From assembly GCF_007558865.1 (NCBI RefSeq), contig NZ_VLPK01000007.1, positions 1-64,000 of the forward strand: a stretch of DNA of 64,000 nt, in the 5' to 3' direction. Shown piece by piece: positions 60,735 to 64,000 of the stretch (position 1 is the stretch's first letter; each line of letters opens with the position of its first letter). This DNA is from Mucilaginibacter corticis (lineage in GTDB: Bacteria; Bacteroidota; Bacteroidia; Sphingobacteriales; Sphingobacteriaceae). The notes under the pieces are model-generated. The model made no database searches, had not been told where the DNA came from, and saw only the letters and a list, made by a program, of their open reading frames with translations. Position numbers and translations under genes: made by a program.

Positions 60735-63044
60735 TTTATCCGGCGTGATCGGCAGGTCCCTGATTCGTTTACCCGTTGCGTTATAGACCGCGTTGGCAAT
60801 CGCCGCCGCCATACCGGTCACCCCGATCTCGCCGATTCCCCTCGCGCCCAAAGGGGAGATATATAGATCCGGCCGGTCAATGAACTGCACCTCGATCTCC
60901 GGGATATCCGCATGCACGGGTACAAGATATTGCACAAGGTCACGGGTCACGATCCGTCCATTGTTCGGGTCATATTGTAAATTCTCCATCAAAGCCATCC
61001 CCAGGCCGAAGATCATCCCGCCCTTGATCTGGTTAACAGCCGTTTTCAGGTTCATCACTTTGCCGATATCCATTACGCCGACGATCTTGTCCACTTTGAT
61101 CGTTCCCAGGTCCGGGTCGACCAATACTTTGACAAATTGTGCCCCGAAGGAATGGAAGGCATAAGCAGACCTGTCCGTATTTTCGTCTTCCTGTACGGCC
61201 ATGTTGGTTTTACTTTCTTCTTCCGTTTTTGCTTCCGGGCTTCCTGCCGGTGCCGGTGCCGGCAATGAAGGCCGCGTGGAAACATTAGTTTTGGCATCCG
61301 CCTCGATTTTGTCCAATCCTTTCCGGCTGAGCACAGCAACCAGCGGTTCGCCTTTGTTTGCGTCGTCCTTTAAAAAAATGCGCCCGTTCCCGGTTATGAT
61401 ATCTTCCCTCTTTTGGTTATGCAGGGGAGAACCCGGATCTGCGATCGCTATTGTAATCAGCTTATCGACCGCGCCCAAAGCTGCCGCTCTTATCGGAGGG
61501 CCAACGCTGGCGGTCACCTGCGAACCACCGGACTGCGCGCCTTTAGGGTACATACTATCCCCTAATTTAACGGTAACCTTGTCAACCGGCAAACCGAAGG
61601 CATCTGCCGCGATCTGTGTCGCGATGGTGTAAGTTCCTGTACCAATATCCTGGGTTCCGCAAAGGATCTCCGCGTGACCGTCTGCGAATAAAGTGGCTTT
61701 CGCGGATGAGGCGCTCCGGTTAGCGGGGTAGGTGGCTGTCGCCATACCGTAGCCTACCAGGTATCTGCCTTCTTTTGTCAGCCCTGGTTTTGCCGGGCAG
61801 TTCGACCAGCCTATCGCTTTTGCGCCGCGCTCATAGCATTCTTTCAGGCTCTTTTCAGAAAACTGTTTTTTCTTTTGCTCTTCCGTATCGGCGTGATTGA
61901 TCAGGCGAAGCTGTAGCGGATCTATATTCAGTTTTTCAGCCAGCTCATCCATAGCCACTTCCAGCGAATAAGTGCCAACAGACTCACCCGGCGCGCGCAT
62001 CGGGCAGGGGGTACCCCGGTTCAGCCGAACCAGTTCATGGCTGACATCCACGTTTGGACTGCTGTAAAGCATCGGCGTAGCGACGCCTGCTGTTTCTACA
62101 AATTCGTCAACAAAAGAAGTTTCGGAAATCGTCGCATGTTTGACAGCGAGCAACTTACCGGAACGATCTGCACCCAGCGCGATCTTTTGTGAAGTTTGGG
62201 TACGGCGGCCGGCAGTGGAATATACCTGCTGGCGGGCCAGGGCGATCTTTACCGGGCGGTTGAATTGTCTGGCCGCCATCGCCGCTAAAAAGGGGTTTGC
62301 CCAGGTAAAACCTTTGGACCCGAAACCGCCGCCGATATAATGCGCGATTACCCTCACTTTTTCAGCGGGGACACCCAGCATAGCTGAAAGCAATGCTTTT
62401 ACACCCATTACAGATTGGGTAGCGTCGTAAACCGTCAGCTGATCGCCTTCCCAAACGGCAAGGCTGGCATGCGGTTCCATCGCGTTATGGCTGAACACCG
62501 GCGTGGTGTATGTGGCATCCGTTTTTACAGCCGCGGTTTGCATCGCCGCATCTGCATCGCCGCGTTTTACCTGGGTTTCGGCACCACCCAAACCAGAGGC
62601 GGGTTTGTAAGCTGTCAAGGCGTTTTTTTCAAACCCGACAACAGGCGTTTGTTCCGCGTATTCAACTTTTACCATCGCAGCAGCATGTTCCGCCTGTTCA
62701 AAGGTTTCCGCGACGACGACCGCGATATGCTGGCCACCATAAAATACTCGGTCATTCTGCAAAGGCAACAGGTCTTTCTCCGCATATTTACCTGCGCCGG
62801 GATCTGATCCTGCGGGGAAATGCAGCTGCATACAATTCTCGCTGGTCATGATCCCGAGCACACCCGGCATTTTCCCGGCAGCGCCGGTATCTATATTTTT
62901 GATGCGGCCTTTGGTTATGGTACTGGTGACCGTTACGCCATAAGCAACATTTTTGACAGGGAACTCTGCCGCGTAGGTTGCTCCCCCGGTAACTTTCAGC
63001 CTGCCGTCAACCCGGTCTATTGGTTTTCCTGTGAGCTCGTTCAT
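60723..63044 (-). CDS. Molybdopterin-binding subunit of xanthine-dehydrogenase-type hydroxylase (YagR-like)
   Basis: The 773-residue catalytic subunit of a three-part molybdenum hydroxylase. The N-terminal domain begins with TGKPIDRVDGRLKVTGGATY. Cofactor-binding motifs such as GGGFGSKG, PMRAPGE and AQSGGSQVTASVGPPI follow, and the C-terminal GARGIGEIGVTGMAAAIANAV carries the active-site Glu typical of the family. A low-complexity insert (APAPAGSPEAKTEEESKTN) sits near residue 600. The substrate is an aldehyde or N-heterocycle. It overlaps the FAD-subunit gene by 4 bases. Confidence 0.92.
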   Translation of the reverse strand: MNELTGKPIDRVDGRLKVTGGATYAAEFPVKNVAYGVTVTSTITKGRIKNIDTGAAGKMPGVLGIMTSENCMQLHFPAGSDPGAGKYAEKDLLPLQNDRVFYGGQHIAVVVAETFEQAEHAAAMVKVEYAEQTPVVGFEKNALTAYKPASGLGGAETQVKRGDADAAMQTAAVKTDATYTTPVFSHNAMEPHASLAVWEGDQLTVYDATQSVMGVKALLSAMLGVPAEKVRVIAHYIGGGFGSKGFTWANPFLAAMAARQFNRPVKIALARQQVYSTAGRRTQTSQKIALGADRSGKLLAVKHATISETSFVDEFVETAGVATPMLYSSPNVDVSHELVRLNRGTPCPMRAPGESVGTYSLEVAMDELAEKLNIDPLQLRLINHADTEEQKKKQFSEKSLKECYERGAKAIGWSNCPAKPGLTKEGRYLVGYGMATATYPANRSASSAKATLFADGHAEILCGTQDIGTGTYTIATQIAADAFGLPVDKVTVKLGDSMYPKGAQSGGSQVTASVGPPIRAAALGAVDKLITIAIADPGSPLHNQKREDIITGNGRIFLKDDANKGEPLVAVLSRKGLDKIEADAKTNVSTRPSLPAPAPAGSPEAKTEEESKTNMAVQEDENTDRSAYAFHSFGAQFVKVLVDPDLGTIKVDKIVGVMDIGKVMNLKTAVNQIKGGMIFGLGMALMENLQYDPNNGRIVTRDLVQYLVPVHADIPEIEVQFIDRPDLYISPLGARGIGEIGVTGMAAAIANAVYNATGKRIRDLPITPDKLIV

Positions 63045-64000
63045 GATATTTCTCCGGTTGTGGTCAAGGCGCGTACCAGTGTACGTTTGGCCAGTTCTAT
63101 TTTATAGGCATTATCTTTATTGGGTTTCGCATCCAGCATAGCCGTGTCTGCCGCTTTTTGATAAGAGGCGGTATTCGGCGGTAAACCGGTCAATACCTGC
63201 TCGGCAGCGATGGAACGCCAGGGTTTGGTACCGACACCGCCCAGGGCGACCCTTGCGGCTTTGATGATCCCGTTTTGGATATCAAGTGCAACGGCGGCCG
63301 AAGTTAAAGCAAATTCGTAGGAGGCCCTGTCCCGTACTTTCAAATAATGTGACCTGGCCGCGTAAGCTAATGGCGGTAATTCCACATGCGTGATCAACTC
63401 GTCAGCTTTCAGGTTATGTTCCAGGTGAGGTGTCTGACCCGGCAATAAGTGAAAATCCGCGAAAGGTATCGCTCTAGTTCCTTTTGCGCCCTGCACATGG
63501 ATCACAGCCCCTAGGGCCGCCATGGCCACGCACATATCAGAAGGGTGTGTAGCGATACAATGATCGCTGGTACCTAATACCGCGTTCATACGGTTATAGC
63601 CGCTGATCGCGGCACAACCTGAACCAGGCACCCGTTTGTTGCAGGCAAAATCGGTGCTGTAAAAATAAGGGCAGCGTGTGCGCTGCATCAGGTTGCCGCC
63701 CGTGGTCGCCATATTGCGTAACTGCGGTGAGGCCCCCGAAAGGATCGCTTCGGACAAAAGCGGGTAATTCTTTTTGATGGCCGGGTTATAGGCCAGGTCG
63801 CTGTTCTTAACCAGCGCGCCGACTCTTATCCCGCCGTTCTGCAGTTCTTCGATCTTGTATAGGGATAATTGGTTGATATCGACCAGTTGCCTGGGCTTTT
63901 CGATATCGAGTTTCATCAGGTCAAGCACATTCGTGCCGCCAGCGATAAATTTAGCCTGGTTGATACCGGCAGCACGGATTGCCGCGGGGGTGTCCGGTAC
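63041..64000 (-). CDS. FAD-binding subunit of xanthine-dehydrogenase-type hydroxylase (YagS-like), cut by window edge
   Basis: The flavin subunit of the same enzyme. The frame is open to the edge of the window: the visible part begins with VPDTPAAIRAAGINQAKFIA, then GGTNVLDLMK as the FAD-binding loop, and shows ATTGGNLMQRTRCPYFYSTD, the SDHCIATHPSDMCVAMAALG region and CALGGVGTKPWRS-type sequence near the end (here RVALGGVGTKPW). The CPYFYSTDFACNKR cysteines are typical of YagS, which also binds a [4Fe-4S] cluster. The true N-terminus and the [2Fe-2S] subunit (YagT-like) lie beyond position 64000. Confidence 0.92.
   Translation of the reverse strand, partial: VPDTPAAIRAAGINQAKFIAGGTNVLDLMKLDIEKPRQLVDINQLSLYKIEELQNGGIRVGALVKNSDLAYNPAIKKNYPLLSEAILSGASPQLRNMATTGGNLMQRTRCPYFYSTDFACNKRVPGSGCAAISGYNRMNAVLGTSDHCIATHPSDMCVAMAALGAVIHVQGAKGTRAIPFADFHLLPGQTPHLEHNLKADELITHVELPPLAYAARSHYLKVRDRASYEFALTSAAVALDIQNGIIKAARVALGGVGTKPWRSIAAEQVLTGLPPNTASYQKAADTAMLDAKPNKDNAYKIELAKRTLVRALTTTGEIS

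Noticed and set aside
1..64000. CRISPR arrays, tRNA or rRNA genes, insertion sequences and integrases
   Set aside because: Looked for by eye on both strands; no regularly spaced repeats, cloverleaf-like segments with CCA ends, transposase motifs or integrase motifs were noticed.

Overview
The window looks like chromosomal DNA of a Gram-negative Bacteroidota bacterium, most likely Sphingobacteriaceae (Mucilaginibacter- or Pedobacter-like). This is inferred from the protein families present (DUF4142, DUF892 and DUF2383 four-helix proteins, GH130, a YagR/YagS-type molybdenum hydroxylase, GDP-fucose genes), from AT-rich spacers without clear Shine-Dalgarno sites, and from frequent TTG starts. I saw no tRNA, rRNA, CRISPR array, insertion sequence or phage structural genes.

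Layout. The left edge holds the end of a histidine kinase, a SnoaL-like protein and a cupin-like protein. From 1.68 to 8.72 kb lies a compact glycoconjugate locus: GT4 glycosyltransferase, UDP-galactopyranose mutase, GH1-like protein and GT2 glycosyltransferase, converging on a PIG-L deacetylase/methyltransferase fusion and an acyl-CoA-dehydrogenase-like protein. After an accessory SSB come fcl and gmd (GDP-L-fucose synthesis). From 11.8 to 24 kb there are small membrane, stress and lipoprotein genes, a divergent XRE/receiver pair, a reduced ECF sigma factor, ferritin-like DUF892 and DUF2383 proteins, an exported Gfo/Idh/MocA oxidoreductase, a radical-SAM protein of the spore-photoproduct-lyase family and an MFS exporter. 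Several genes of 34-56 codons lie in apparent gaps.

The stretch at 24.1-27 kb is decaying. It holds a frameshifted DUF1003 gene, a FAD/Rieske oxidoreductase, a remnant of a paralogue of the barrel gene at 40.8 kb, and a second XRE/receiver pair. From 27.7 to 33.7 kb a minus-strand group encodes an amidohydrolase, two DUF4142 proteins, three SDR dehydrogenases (one with a Tat-like leader) and a zinc alcohol dehydrogenase. From 33.8 to 46.4 kb come GH130, DUF3891, a DUF2383-DUF892 fusion, manganese catalase, a large unrecognised alpha-helical protein, an iron-permease-like protein, a barrel protein, DUF2252, pyrophosphatase, DUF421, a helicase and a further DUF892 protein.

The most striking system is at 46.5-50.8 kb. 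It is a stressosome operon (RsbR, RsbS, RsbT, an RsbT-like/PP2C fusion) that runs by stop/start overlaps into a histidine kinase with an extra N-terminal GHKL-like domain and a lone receiver. This suggests that partner switching feeds a phosphorelay rather than a classical sigma-B pathway. Downstream are a transaldolase, a DNA ligase D interrupted by one in-frame stop, a LOV blue-light histidine kinase with two lone receivers, and a molybdenum hydroxylase locus (XdhC, MobA-like protein, catalytic and FAD subunits) that runs off the right edge. Taken together the window reads as a stress, desiccation and light-response region (catalase, ferritin-like proteins, LigD, SPL family, LOV, stressosome) next to a surface-glycan locus.
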